Shown one piece after another: positions 50,446-60,309 of a stretch of 64,000 nt of DNA. Both the position numbers and the translations under genes were made by a program. Source of the stretch: Ascoidea asiatica (taxonomy: Eukaryota > Ascomycota > Saccharomycetes > Ascoideales > Ascoideaceae); NCBI GenBank assembly GCA_001600695.1, contig BCKQ01000023.1, positions 42,346 through 106,345 of the forward strand, written 5' to 3'. Numbering within the stretch: position 1 is the first letter of the stretch; each line of letters begins with the position of its first letter. The notes under the pieces are model-generated. The model had not been told where the DNA came from. It did not search any database and was given only the letters and a program-made list of their open reading frames with translations.

Positions 50446-52215
50446 TTATAAACTATACTTGAAGTATGGGCTCTTATCTCCCATTTCATAAAGATCAATA
50501 GAAGAGTAATTATCGTATTTTCCTTTTTTGATATTTTCTTCATCTATTTTGTTAATTTTATTATAGGCAAACACAAGAATTAATAAACTGACTACTCCAA
50601 TTCCAACGAACCCCAATTCCAAAGAGTGGCCCAAAATAAAATGAGGTGAATCTTGACTTCTATAGAAGTTAGAAGAAAATGCCCCTCCAAAATTTCCCAT
50701 GCCAATATGAAATGCCATTCCAATAGCTCTTTTATAATCCCCTTCTAGATTGTTAGCTAACCAGGAAACAACTCCAGCAAAAGCCGGGTTACTACCACAA
50801 GCAACTAAGAAAATTCCTGCATATATTGCTCCTGGCTTATCATTAACATCAACTCCAATACAAACTGAATAGCCAATTATTATAATTATGAAACTAAATA
50901 AAATAAAAGGAGATCTTTTTTTAGCTTTGTCTGATAATAGACCTTGTACAACACAAACAACAGAAGCTGTGAAATAAATCGGAATTGTTAATAATTGGGC
51001 TTTTGCATTGGTATAGCCGAGTGTTTTGATAATGGTTGGTAAGAATAATGAAACGCCATAATTTGGGCAACATGAAGCATAATAAACCAATATATGGAGA
51101 TATATTTGCCAATCTGAAAGGGCCTGTTTAAGATATTTTCGTGCTGGATGTTTGGTTAATTCTTCTCTTTTTTTAATTTCATTGAGTAGGTCTTCTCTAA
51201 TTTTAATCTGGCTATTTGTTTCACATTCTTTCACTGATAAATTCTCAAGACCCGGTATTGTAGTTTTTCTGTCGTTATCTAGACGCTTTATAACATATGC
51301 TCTTTCTTTTTCTGTTAAAAATGTAGCTGTGTCTGGATAATCATGTAGGAAATAAAAGGCTGACAATGCAACAAGCACTGTTAGCAAACCTTCCAAAATA
51401 AAAATCCATTTAAATCCTCTTAAACCTCCAATACCATCCATTTTAGCAATAGCAAAGGCTAAAAGCCCACTAAAAGCGCCGGCAATTGTAGCAGCTGAAT
51501 AAAACATTGCTTGTCTATATTGGATTTCATCACGACAGTACCATTGAGTTAAATAATATGCAACACCTGGAAATAAACCTGCTTCTGCTACACCTAAGAA
51601 GAATCTAGCTGCGAATAAACCCGCGAAATTATGACAAAGTCCCATCAAAGTCATTATACCACCCCAAATTACCATTATAGTAGCTAACCAATATGATGGT
51701 CTTGTTTTTTTCAAAATAATGTTTGCAGGGACTTCAAATACAGTGTATGTGATGAAGAAAATAGTCAAACATATATTATATTGGTTTCCATGTAAATTCA
51801 AATCTTCAACAAGTCCTTCAATTTTAGCGTTACCAATATTACCTCTATCCAAATACGCCAATAGGTATAATAAAGTCAACATTGGAAGCAAATGTAGATC
51901 TAATTTTCTTAACAATTTTTTTTCATTGATATCAGAAAATTCATAATCTACATTTATTGAGGTACCATCTTCTGCAGCTAAACTGGTTTCTGAAACATTA
52001 TTAATATTTTTATCCTCTTTATCGGAATCATTAATCAAAATATCATCCATTCTTAAATGTTTGGATTTTTTACCAGTAACAACTGTGGTGGAAGTAGTAG
52101 TATTAGTGATAAAACTTGTAAAGTTATTTGTTGTGTTTATAGACTCGGCATTTATAGTTGATTTTGAATCTCGTTTTTCAGCTAAATTTGTATCGTATAG
52201 TGTTTCGTTCTCCAT
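50446..52215 (-). CDS. MFS anion:cation symporter (Dal5/Tna1-like), copy 1
   Basis: The protein has 589 residues, with 12 predicted membrane segments after a 95-residue Ser/Thr/Asn-rich cytosolic N-terminus. Typical ACS-family landmarks are KLLRKLDLHLLPMLTLLYLL, LDRGNIGNAKIEGL, FFITYTVFEVPAN, ARFFLGVAEAGLFPG, YYLTQWY and GFKWIFILEG. The C-terminus GNKSPYFKYSL resembles the NPEFKY-type end of fungal permeases in this group. The family includes transporters for allantoate, nicotinate, pantothenate, vitamin H and sulfonates; the substrate cannot be told from sequence alone. Copies 2 and 3 follow downstream on the same strand and are very similar in the membrane core, while the N-termini and the central loop diverge. 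Confidence 0.88.
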   Translation of the reverse strand: MENETLYDTNLAEKRDSKSTINAESINTTNNFTSFITNTTTSTTVVTGKKSKHLRMDDILINDSDKEDKNINNVSETSLAAEDGTSINVDYEFSDINEKKLLRKLDLHLLPMLTLLYLLAYLDRGNIGNAKIEGLVEDLNLHGNQYNICLTIFFITYTVFEVPANIILKKTRPSYWLATIMVIWGGIMTLMGLCHNFAGLFAARFFLGVAEAGLFPGVAYYLTQWYCRDEIQYRQAMFYSAATIAGAFSGLLAFAIAKMDGIGGLRGFKWIFILEGLLTVLVALSAFYFLHDYPDTATFLTEKERAYVIKRLDNDRKTTIPGLENLSVKECETNSQIKIREDLLNEIKKREELTKHPARKYLKQALSDWQIYLHILVYYASCCPNYGVSLFLPTIIKTLGYTNAKAQLLTIPIYFTASVVCVVQGLLSDKAKKRSPFILFSFIIIIIGYSVCIGVDVNDKPGAIYAGIFLVACGSNPAFAGVVSWLANNLEGDYKRAIGMAFHIGMGNFGGAFSSNFYRSQDSPHFILGHSLELGFVGIGVVSLLILVFAYNKINKIDEENIKKGKYDNYSSIDLYEMGDKSPYFKYSL

Positions 52216-53359
52216 CTAAATATCTTTTTTGTAGAATTATTATTTCAATTTAAAATACAAAAGAATAAATCAACTTTAAATAGGTTGTTAAAATAATTTA
52301 TTTATTCAAAAGTTAAAATTTTATTGAATAGAAAAGAATCGGAAAAATAATTTACTTTTTTTTAAAAAAAAAGAAGATATTCTGATATTTATATTCTTTA
52401 TATACAGTGAAACAATTTTATGATACGGGGTGGGTTATATATAAGTGAAAGCTATCAATGCATTCTTATCATTCTTTCAATTAAAAAATGGGAATAATTG
52501 AAGAGTATCTTTTCCACATTTTTTTTTGTATTATAAAGAGCAAGGGAAATTAATATGGTTAAGTTTAAATAAGAAAACTAAAGTTATAAAATAATTTGTG
52601 GGTTAAATTTCACAATAAACAGTAGTTAGTAATAATATAGAAAATATTGTTAGATCCAGCTATCGAATTGAAAACAATTAAGTATATAAAAGTCGGTTTT
52701 ATTCCTTGACTTTAGTTCACTTTAGAGCTTCATTAAAAAGATGATAAGTTTTCAACTTAAGATATCATAATAGAGTAGTATTTATGATAATTTATATCCG
52801 AGTTTCAAATAAAGATGAAAATCCAAATAGCATATTAAAGTATAATTGAGCTTGAAATTGTTTTTTTTGAAGTATTTCACTGCATTTATAGTCATAAATT
52901 GAAGTGAACTAATTCAGATTCTCCACTAATTATGACCTAATATTGATCTGAATTCAATATCAATATCAGATCATTTTTTTCTAAATCAAATTTCGGATGT
53001 TTTATATCCAACAGAATCTAATGAAATGACAATTCTGATAAACATATAATTTCAATATGTTATCGAAATTATTCTTTCCATAGCTACAAATAACAGTTTA
53101 GGGATTATTCCGACTGGTTTATAATGCGATTTAATGCTTAAAGCATGCACTTCAAAGCTTAAATTGTTAGCGTGAGTGTCTGTAGGGCTTAGCTCTGCCC
53201 TGCATAATCAAGAACTCTACTGCATCTCGCTCTTATGGAAAACAAATGAGATTATATTTAAAAATTATTATAAAGGAAAAATAAAAGAAAAAAGAAAAAG
53301 TAAACTTAAAGTAAGAACATATTTTACTTATAAAGAAAAAAACAAGAGTCTAAAACTAT
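52216..53359. promoter_or_regulatory. Promoter region of symporter copy 1
   Basis: This is AT-rich DNA without a strong GC island; only a modest GC patch occurs at about 53095-53230. No gene is visible. The frame at 53176-53376 has no ATG start. Confidence 0.4.
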
Positions 53360-55066
53360 CTAAAGACTGTATTTGAAAAAAGGACTCTTATTACCCATTT
53401 CTGCTAAAACTTTTGGATCAACGTTATCATATTTACCATTAGCAATATCTTTTTCATTTTGAGAATTGATTTTTGAATATAATGCAACCAATATGAATAA
53501 AGATATCATACCTAAAAGAATAAATCCTAATTCTAATGAATGTCCCATAATATATTTTGGGGAATCTTGACTTCTATAAAAATTTGAAGCAAATGCACCT
53601 CCGAAGTTTCCCATACCTATGTGAATGGCCATTCCAATTGCTCTTTTATAATCACCAGCTAGATTATTAGCCAACCAAGTTACCATTCCAGGGAATGCAG
53701 GATTACAACCAATAGCAACTAAAAATATACCAGCATAAATTGCCCCTGGCTTTTCAGTAACATCAACTCCAATACAAACCGAATAACCAATAATCATTAA
53801 AAACATCGATAATAATATAAATGGCGATCTCATTTTCATTCTATCTGATAACCAAGATTGAGTCACAGCAACTACTGAAGCAGTAATGTAAATTGGAACA
53901 GTTAATAATTGAGCTTGAGCAGATGAATAACCTAAAGTTCTAATAATTGTTGGCAAAAATAAAGAAACTCCATATATTGGACAACAAGCAGCATAATAAA
54001 CTATAATATGTAAATAGATTTGCCAATCCAATAAAGCCTGTTTGAGATATTTAAGACTTGATTCATTTTCTGGTTTAGTTTCTGATTGATTAGTATTACT
54101 AATAATATTATTATCTTCTTCTTTTTTCTGTTCAATATCAGTATTATTATTAGTATTTGAATAGTTTAAACCAGAATGATCACCGTCTTTTCGTAATCTT
54201 TCAATAACATAAGCTCTTTCTTCATCTGTTAGAAACTTAGCAGTTTCTGGATAATCATATAATAAAAATAAAGATAAAATTGCAATCACAACAGTTAAAA
54301 TTCCTTCAAGAATAAAAATCCACTTGAACCCTCTTAAACCTGCAATTCCATCCATTTTTGCAATACCAAAAGCTAATATTCCACTAAAGGCTCCAGCAAT
54401 TGTAGCAGCTGCAAAAAACATTGCTTGCCTGAATTGAATCTCATGTCTACAATACCATTGTGTTAAGTAATAGGCAATTCCAGGATATAATCCTGCTTCT
54501 GCAACACCTAAAAAGAATCTAGCTGCAAATAAACCTGCAAAATTATGACAAAGACCCATTAAAGTCATTACAATACCCCAGGCAATCATTATTGAAGGTA
54601 ACCAAATTGAAGGTCTTGTCTTTTTTAAAATCATATTTGCAGGAACTTCAAAAATAGTATAGCTTATAAAAAAAATTGTTAAACATATATTATATTGATT
54701 TCCATGTAAATTCAAATCTTCAACAAGTCCTTCAATTTTAGCATTACCAATATTACCTCTATCTAAGAAAGCTAAAAGATATAAGACAGCTAATATTGGA
54801 ATTAAATGAATATCTAATTTTCTCAACAATTTTTTTTCATCAATATCATTTTTTGTATTATAAGTATTTATGTCAGTGATATTTGTATTGTTATTATTAT
54901 TATTATCATTTGTAGTTAGATAAAAAGTTTTTCTATCCGTATTTAAAGAATTTGTGTCAAAAGAAGATTTTGTATATTCTTTTTCAATTGTAGTTGAAGA
55001 ATCCAATTTAGTTAACTCTTTTGTTTTTAAATCATTTGAATTAATTGAATTGATATCTTGAGTCAT
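53360..55066 (-). CDS. MFS anion:cation symporter (Dal5/Tna1-like), copy 2
   Basis: The protein has 568 residues. It has the same 12-segment ACS layout as its neighbours, with LDRGNIGNAKIEGLVEDL, MILKKTRPSIWLPSIMIAWG, ARFFLGVAEAGLYPGIAYY and the end GNKSPFFKYSL. It differs from copy 1 in its Asn/Asp/Thr-rich N-terminus (poly-Asn near residue 58) and in an Asn/Glu-rich central loop (about 300-340). Residues in the membrane core are closer to copy 3 than to copy 1 (for example WLPSIMxAWGIVMTLMG and FAAATIAGAFSGILAFGIAKMDG), suggesting that copies 2 and 3 separated last. Substrate unknown. Confidence 0.88.
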   Translation of the reverse strand: MTQDINSINSNDLKTKELTKLDSSTTIEKEYTKSSFDTNSLNTDRKTFYLTTNDNNNNNNTNITDINTYNTKNDIDEKKLLRKLDIHLIPILAVLYLLAFLDRGNIGNAKIEGLVEDLNLHGNQYNICLTIFFISYTIFEVPANMILKKTRPSIWLPSIMIAWGIVMTLMGLCHNFAGLFAARFFLGVAEAGLYPGIAYYLTQWYCRHEIQFRQAMFFAAATIAGAFSGILAFGIAKMDGIAGLRGFKWIFILEGILTVVIAILSLFLLYDYPETAKFLTDEERAYVIERLRKDGDHSGLNYSNTNNNTDIEQKKEEDNNIISNTNQSETKPENESSLKYLKQALLDWQIYLHIIVYYAACCPIYGVSLFLPTIIRTLGYSSAQAQLLTVPIYITASVVAVTQSWLSDRMKMRSPFILLSMFLMIIGYSVCIGVDVTEKPGAIYAGIFLVAIGCNPAFPGMVTWLANNLAGDYKRAIGMAIHIGMGNFGGAFASNFYRSQDSPKYIMGHSLELGFILLGMISLFILVALYSKINSQNEKDIANGKYDNVDPKVLAEMGNKSPFFKYSL

Positions 55067-57116
55067 TTAATTGAAATGATTTGAATATTGAAAGAAATAA
55101 TTTTTAATATGTATTTATAGTAATTATGAATAAATATAGAATAGAAGATATTTAAATTGAATTTAATAGAATAAAATGAACTTCAATAAAAACAACAAAA
55201 TTAAAGAGAATCAAAAGAATATTTATATTATTCTTGAATTCTTTTTTTCGCTCTTTATCAAATTTATCTGATTTTCAATTTGAAAATATAAATGGAAAAA
55301 GTAACGTTAAATCGAAGCCAAGAGAAATTGGTCCCGATTAGTACAAATCAGCAAAACTAGCAATAAATGCAGTGAAGACAGTATCAAAAGTATCAAAAGT
55401 ATCATAAGTATCAAATTCATCAGGATTATGAGCTGGAGCCGGTTCTGGAGAAGCAAATTTAAAGTTATGGAAAGCTGTTAAAAGCATTGAAAATGCCACA
55501 CTTTTGGATATGTATTTGAAGTAAAAATAAATAAAAATAAGTAAACTAGAAAAAAAAAAGGATTTGTTCTGATGTCACAAGCCTGGAAACCACAAAACAG
55601 GTAAATTTTTCTATTGAATGTGCAAGAACTTAAGTTTTATATGGCGGTTTTAAGCTCAGCAAAAGAAACAAGAGTTGCTGAATAAGAAAAACAAAAGACA
55701 GTGACATAGATAGGTGCCAAAGAAGCACGTGCGGAGAAGTGGCACCTCGGACTTGGGCCACAAAATGTAGTACCCGGGAGATCCCGGTGGAATTTTCTAG
55801 CTCAGGGAAAAATGAACTCATGTCCAGAACAAAATTGCTCCACTTTCCAGAGGTAGGAGCAAGGAAGTGCAGGCTTGCAGAACGGGGAACCTGCATTTTA
55901 CATGCTTTTTTTAACATGACCTATGCAAAATGACATCTGTCACACCAGTCTGCCTTAACAGGAACTGTCTGAGACCCGGATAACAGCTGATTTGTGTTTG
56001 CGGGACACCTTTCAATATTTGAAACACTGCCAAGCATATTGTCGCGGGACCGTGTACTTTTAGCCAAAACTTAGACCTTATCATGCGCACCTCGTATCTG
56101 GACTCGGGGGTGTCCATAGCACTGAAGTAATTTAAGGGGTGTTTAAAAATCTAGAGGGTTCATTCAGCCTGGGCCTATGACGTAGCTGAACATAAGCAGA
56201 GTTATATCAGATGTAGAATTCCAATAGTTTATTTTGTGTCTGGTTCTCAGCTGATGGCCAACAAGCTCTGCCTCTAATTTAGCTTTTGAAAGTGATAACA
56301 TTTTCCCACTTTCTGATCTTCGGCCCGTGAATTTTTACTTTTTTATATATATACAGTATATATACATTTTTTTTTTCTTTTCTTTCTATTCCTCTCTTAG
56401 TTGTTACTCTCATTGATTTTCAATAAATTTCAAGAAACAGCAGGATCGCTGATAAATTTTTTGAGGAGTCCAAAGAATAGTTTTAGTACGGAATCATCCT
56501 GGCTTCCCCGATCAGAATCACAGTTGAATCTTTTCCACCGCCATGGCCTGAATTAAATTCCAATTTACCACCCACTATGTTAATAATCTCAAAAGCTTGT
56601 ATTGAAGAATCGAAAATTTGATTTCATTACTTTTTTTAGTACCGTTAAAAGCTAAAATCTACTTTTGCAAAGAGGGGCATTTTCATTCCGTTTCAATTTG
56701 GGAAATCCTTTTACATTTTCTTTTTACTTTTAAATTATGAATACAAAATCTTAGTATTATCTAAGTAAAAACATATCAATAAAGAATGATAAAGATTTTT
56801 TTTTTTCGATTTGTTTTTTTATTAATAAAAATTCATTAGAATTAACTAAACTATAGAAAAGAAAAAAAAAGTTTGTAAAATAAATAATAAAAAAGCATAA
56901 AAGAAAGAGAAGTTTAAAAATAAATCAATTCTTAACTGAATAAAATTTGACCGCCAGAATATATATATATGAATAATGAATTATGAATAAGAAAAACTTG
57001 AAATAAAAAAAGGAAATTGAAACAAAAATAATGAAGAATCTGAAATTCACTTCAGATTGAAACTGAAAATGAAATTTAGCTGAAATTAAAAAAATTCAAT
57101 TGAAATTTAAATTCAG
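55067..57116. promoter_or_regulatory. 2-kb upstream region of symporter copy 2 with the largest GC island
   Basis: AT-rich ends flank a GC-rich island at about 55590-56330, the longest in the window, with a GCACGTGC palindrome at 55725. A TATA-like TATATATATACAGTATATATAC occurs at about 56344-56366, and further TA repeats at about 56960. Island frames at 55630-56117 run on both strands and look like chance. Nothing else is recognised. Confidence 0.4.
55725..55732. promoter_or_regulatory. GCACGTGC E-box palindrome
   Basis: An 8-bp palindrome containing CACGTG, the core bound by yeast bHLH factors such as Cbf1 and Pho4, lies in the GC island about 660 bp upstream of symporter copy 2. Pho4 favours CACGTGGG or GCACGTGG contexts, so the binder is undetermined. 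Confidence 0.3.
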
Positions 57117-58760
57117 CTAATGAATGTAAACAAAATATGGACTTTTGTTACCTAATTCCTTTAAATCTTCTGGATTAACATTATCATATTTTCCATTGGC
57201 AATATCTTCTTTTCTCTTCTTATTTTCAAAATAATAATAAACATTGATAATCAATAAAGATATCATACCTAAAAGAATAAATCCTAATTCTAATGAATGT
57301 CCCATAATATATTTTGGAGAATCTTGACTTCTGTAGAAATTTGATGCAAATGCACCTCCAAAATTTCCAATTCCAATATGAATGGCCATAGCAATTGCTC
57401 TTTTATAATCTCCTGCCATATTTATTGCCAACCATGATACAATACCTGGAAATGATGGGTAACATCCACATGTTGCAAAAAAGATTCCTGCATAAATTGC
57501 TCCTGGTTTATCATTAATATTAACTCCAATACAAATCGAATATCCAATAATCATTAAAAACATTGAAAATACTATGAATGGAGATCTAACTTTTGCTTTA
57601 TCTGATAAGTATGCTTGTGTAACTGCAATAATAGCTGATGCAACATAAATTGGAACTGTTAATAATTGTGCATGAGCTGATGAATATCCTAATGTTTTAA
57701 TAATTGTTGGTAAAAATAATGATATACCATACATTGGACAAACTGCTGCAAAGTAAACTAAAATGTGTAAATAAACTTGCCAATCTGTGAATGCAGCAAT
57801 TGTATATTTTTTTGATTTAGTTTTTTCTAACTCTCTATGAGCTTTTAAATCTAAAGTTTTATCTTCTTTTTTATCTTCATTTAATTCATTTGATTCAATT
57901 AGCTCATTTGTTCCAAATTCTGATCCAGTATGATCTCCATCTCTTCTTAATCTTTCAATAACATAAGCTCTCTCATTTTCAGTTAAAAATTTTGCAGTAT
58001 CTGGATAATCATAAAGAAAAAAAAATGAAATTGAAGCAACAACTACTGTTAAAATTCCTTCAAGAATGAAAATCCATTTAAAACCTCTTAAACCTCCAAT
58101 TCCATCCATTTTTGCAATACCAAAAGCTAATATTCCACTAAAGGCTCCAGCAATTGTAGCAGCTGCAAAAAACATTGCTTGTCTAAATTGCATTTCACTT
58201 CTACAATACCATTGAGTTAAATAATATGCAACCCCTGGATATAAACCTGCTTCTGCTACACCTAAAAAGAATCTAGCTGCAAATAAACCAGCGAAATTAT
58301 GACAAAGACCCATTAAAGTCATTACAATACCCCATGCTACCATTATTGAAGGTAACCAAACTGAAGGTCTTGTTCTTTTTAAAATCATATTTGCAGGAAT
58401 TTCAAATACAGTGTATGTGATGAAAAAAATAGTTAAACAAACACTATATTGATTCCCATGTAAATTTAAATCTTCAACCATACCTTCGATTTTTGCATTA
58501 CCTATATTACCTCTATCTAAGAATGCTAAAAGATATAAAACTGCTAATACAGGTAATAAATGAAAATCCAATTTTCTTAATAGTTTTTTTTCATCAATTT
58601 CAGAGAAATCATAACCATCAACAGTTATTGGATAATTTGAATCATTTTTAGTTACACCAGTTACCCCAGTTGAAACTGGAAAAGTTTCAACATTTGCAGT
58701 TGATTCTTTCTTTAAACTTGGATGTTCAGATTCTTTTGGTTCTAATGCTTGAACATTCAT
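57117..58760 (-). CDS. MFS anion:cation symporter (Dal5/Tna1-like), copy 3
   Basis: The protein has 547 residues. It shares the ACS core with copies 1 and 2: KLLRKLDFHLLPVLAVLYLL, LDRGNIGNAKIEGMVEDL, ARFFLGVAEAGLYPGVAYY, GFKWIFILEGILTVVV. The last residues are GNKSPYFVYIH, so the common SPxFxY end is retained with a different tail. The central loop carries NELIESNELNEDKK, and the N-terminus is short, with few Asn. Divergence among the three copies is mostly in loops and termini, fitting transporters with related but separate substrates or regulation. It is the first gene of the cluster in the direction of transcription and has its own promoter. Confidence 0.88.
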   Translation of the reverse strand: MNVQALEPKESEHPSLKKESTANVETFPVSTGVTGVTKNDSNYPITVDGYDFSEIDEKKLLRKLDFHLLPVLAVLYLLAFLDRGNIGNAKIEGMVEDLNLHGNQYSVCLTIFFITYTVFEIPANMILKRTRPSVWLPSIMVAWGIVMTLMGLCHNFAGLFAARFFLGVAEAGLYPGVAYYLTQWYCRSEMQFRQAMFFAAATIAGAFSGILAFGIAKMDGIGGLRGFKWIFILEGILTVVVASISFFFLYDYPDTAKFLTENERAYVIERLRRDGDHTGSEFGTNELIESNELNEDKKEDKTLDLKAHRELEKTKSKKYTIAAFTDWQVYLHILVYFAAVCPMYGISLFLPTIIKTLGYSSAHAQLLTVPIYVASAIIAVTQAYLSDKAKVRSPFIVFSMFLMIIGYSICIGVNINDKPGAIYAGIFFATCGCYPSFPGIVSWLAINMAGDYKRAIAMAIHIGIGNFGGAFASNFYRSQDSPKYIMGHSLELGFILLGMISLLIINVYYYFENKKRKEDIANGKYDNVNPEDLKELGNKSPYFVYIH

Positions 58761-59708
58761 TTTGAATTAATATTACTCTAATTAATATATTGAATATATA
58801 TGTATATATATATATATATTTATAACTCGATTAATATGATTATTAAAGGATATATTTATAAATAGATAATGATATAATCTTTTTAATATATAATTAATAA
58901 TTAGTAACTAGTAGTTGATAATTAATAATTGATAATTGATAATTAAATTGAATAAAATTAAATAAAATCAAAATAAATTAATGAATTATAATGGAAAAAG
59001 CAGTAGTATTTATATTATTGAACAAATAAGTAAATCAAAGAAATTGATTACAAATTAATAAAAAACTTTTAGGATTAAATTAAATTTAACAAAGAAATCA
59101 GGAAATCGGGAAATAAAAAAAGTAAAGAAAGTAATAGAAAACATTAGAAAATTTTTGAATATCGGACTTAAGAAAATCAGTAAAATAAAAATAATAATCA
59201 AACTTGTTTTAGTTAATCAACCGAGATTAAAAATGATAGATGAATTCAGATGCCCACCACGAAATTTAGATTACTTTGATATTTGATATTTGATATTTGA
59301 GATTTGAAATAAAAGAGGGACCTGTGTAACAGAAAATATTTTCAGACAAATTGTCTTGTATTGATTAGCAGATAAATAGACAAATAAAACTCAAAAAAAC
59401 ACCAAAACACCATTTAAAATTGAGTTTTCAAATGGGAAATAAACAAGACATCGGACTTGTACTTAGTAAAAAAAGAATTGGACAAAGGATTGAATTATGT
59501 TTAATTGTGAAAAATTCGATGTTATCGAGAATAATACATAGTTAAAATAATAAAAAAAACAGCGTTGTTTAGTAGAAGAAGAGAGATAAGCTTAAATATA
59601 TCACAGAGTTGTATAAAGACAAAAAGTAAGAATGAACCGAGATTTGAATTATTCCGCTTGGAAAAAGCCAAGACTAAAACCAGGTTGTTCCAGCCGCGCA
59701 GGGTAACG
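58761..59708. promoter_or_regulatory. Promoter of symporter copy 3 and host flank of the retrotransposon
   Basis: TA repeats at about 58791-58822 lie just upstream of copy 3. AATTGATAATT and TGATATT repeats follow, and then the LTR boundary. The last 60 bp before the LTR are GC-richer (about 59640-59708). No gene is seen. Confidence 0.4.
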
Positions 59709-60306
59709 TGGGGCTAGAGCGTGGCTGAACTAGCTCAGGCCTCTGCGATCCGGAACTTTGTTTAGAGTACATTGCTATGAACTATTGAGAACTGCAGTAG
59801 ACCCTGATTGTAGTTCGAACGAAATATCTAATTATTACTAAGAATATATATTTAATTCAAATTATAAACAATTGTTAATTAGAATATAAACTATATAAAA
59901 ATTATATAAAAAATATGGAAGGTAAGTGCCCTATTTATGTTAGTGGAAAATAGGAGCGGGTAACCCATCTTAAGAATAAATTTGTAAATTTAGTATGTGA
60001 AAGTTCACTTCCCATAATTAAGCAAAGAAATAAAGTAAAGTATTGTTCTAGAAGACACTACGTCATTCAAAGAGCAAACACGAAGATTCCAGTACATTGG
60101 AGATGCACACAGAACTTTGAAGTAAAAAAAAATAATGCAGACCCAGACCGCTCTAGTACATTTAACATGCACACGGAACTTCTGATAACGCAATAGAATG
60201 TAGTCTTAGAACAATCTATGCAATCTTAGAAAGTCTAAGAGCTGCGTAGAATATTCGAAGACAATTCCAATAAAAGAATAAACTTATTAACAATCAAATA
60301 GCCCCA
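59709..60306 (-). repeat. Candidate 3' LTR (598 bp)
   Basis: On the plus strand the segment starts TGGGGCTA (59709-59716) and ends TAGCCCCA (60299-60306), a perfect 8-bp terminal inverted repeat with the canonical TG...CA ends. The pol reading frame stops at 60310, directly next to it. It contains a TATA-rich stretch at about 59886-59920 and an imperfect 30-bp direct repeat (60089-60118 and 60153-60182, sharing AGTACATT and ATGCACAC). A plain polypurine tract next to the boundary is not evident, and without the 5' LTR the ends are not proven. Confidence 0.5.
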
Positions 60307-60309
60307 CGT

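Noticed and set aside
53176-53376. 66-residue frame near symporter 2
   Set aside because: Starts at GTG, not ATG, and overlaps the 3' end of the symporter gene.
59640-59790. GC-rich segment checked as a tRNA or structured RNA
   Set aside because: No A/B box pair or cloverleaf could be folded; better explained as the LTR end and flank.
60005-60193. 62-residue minus-strand frame
   Set aside because: Lies inside the candidate LTR; no coding evidence.
59873-60292. Alternative 420-bp LTR with TGTTAATTAG / CTTATTAACA ends
   Set aside because: Inverted ends match 9 of 10, but they lie inside the perfect TGGGGCTA pair, and the latter abuts the pol stop; kept only as a fallback.
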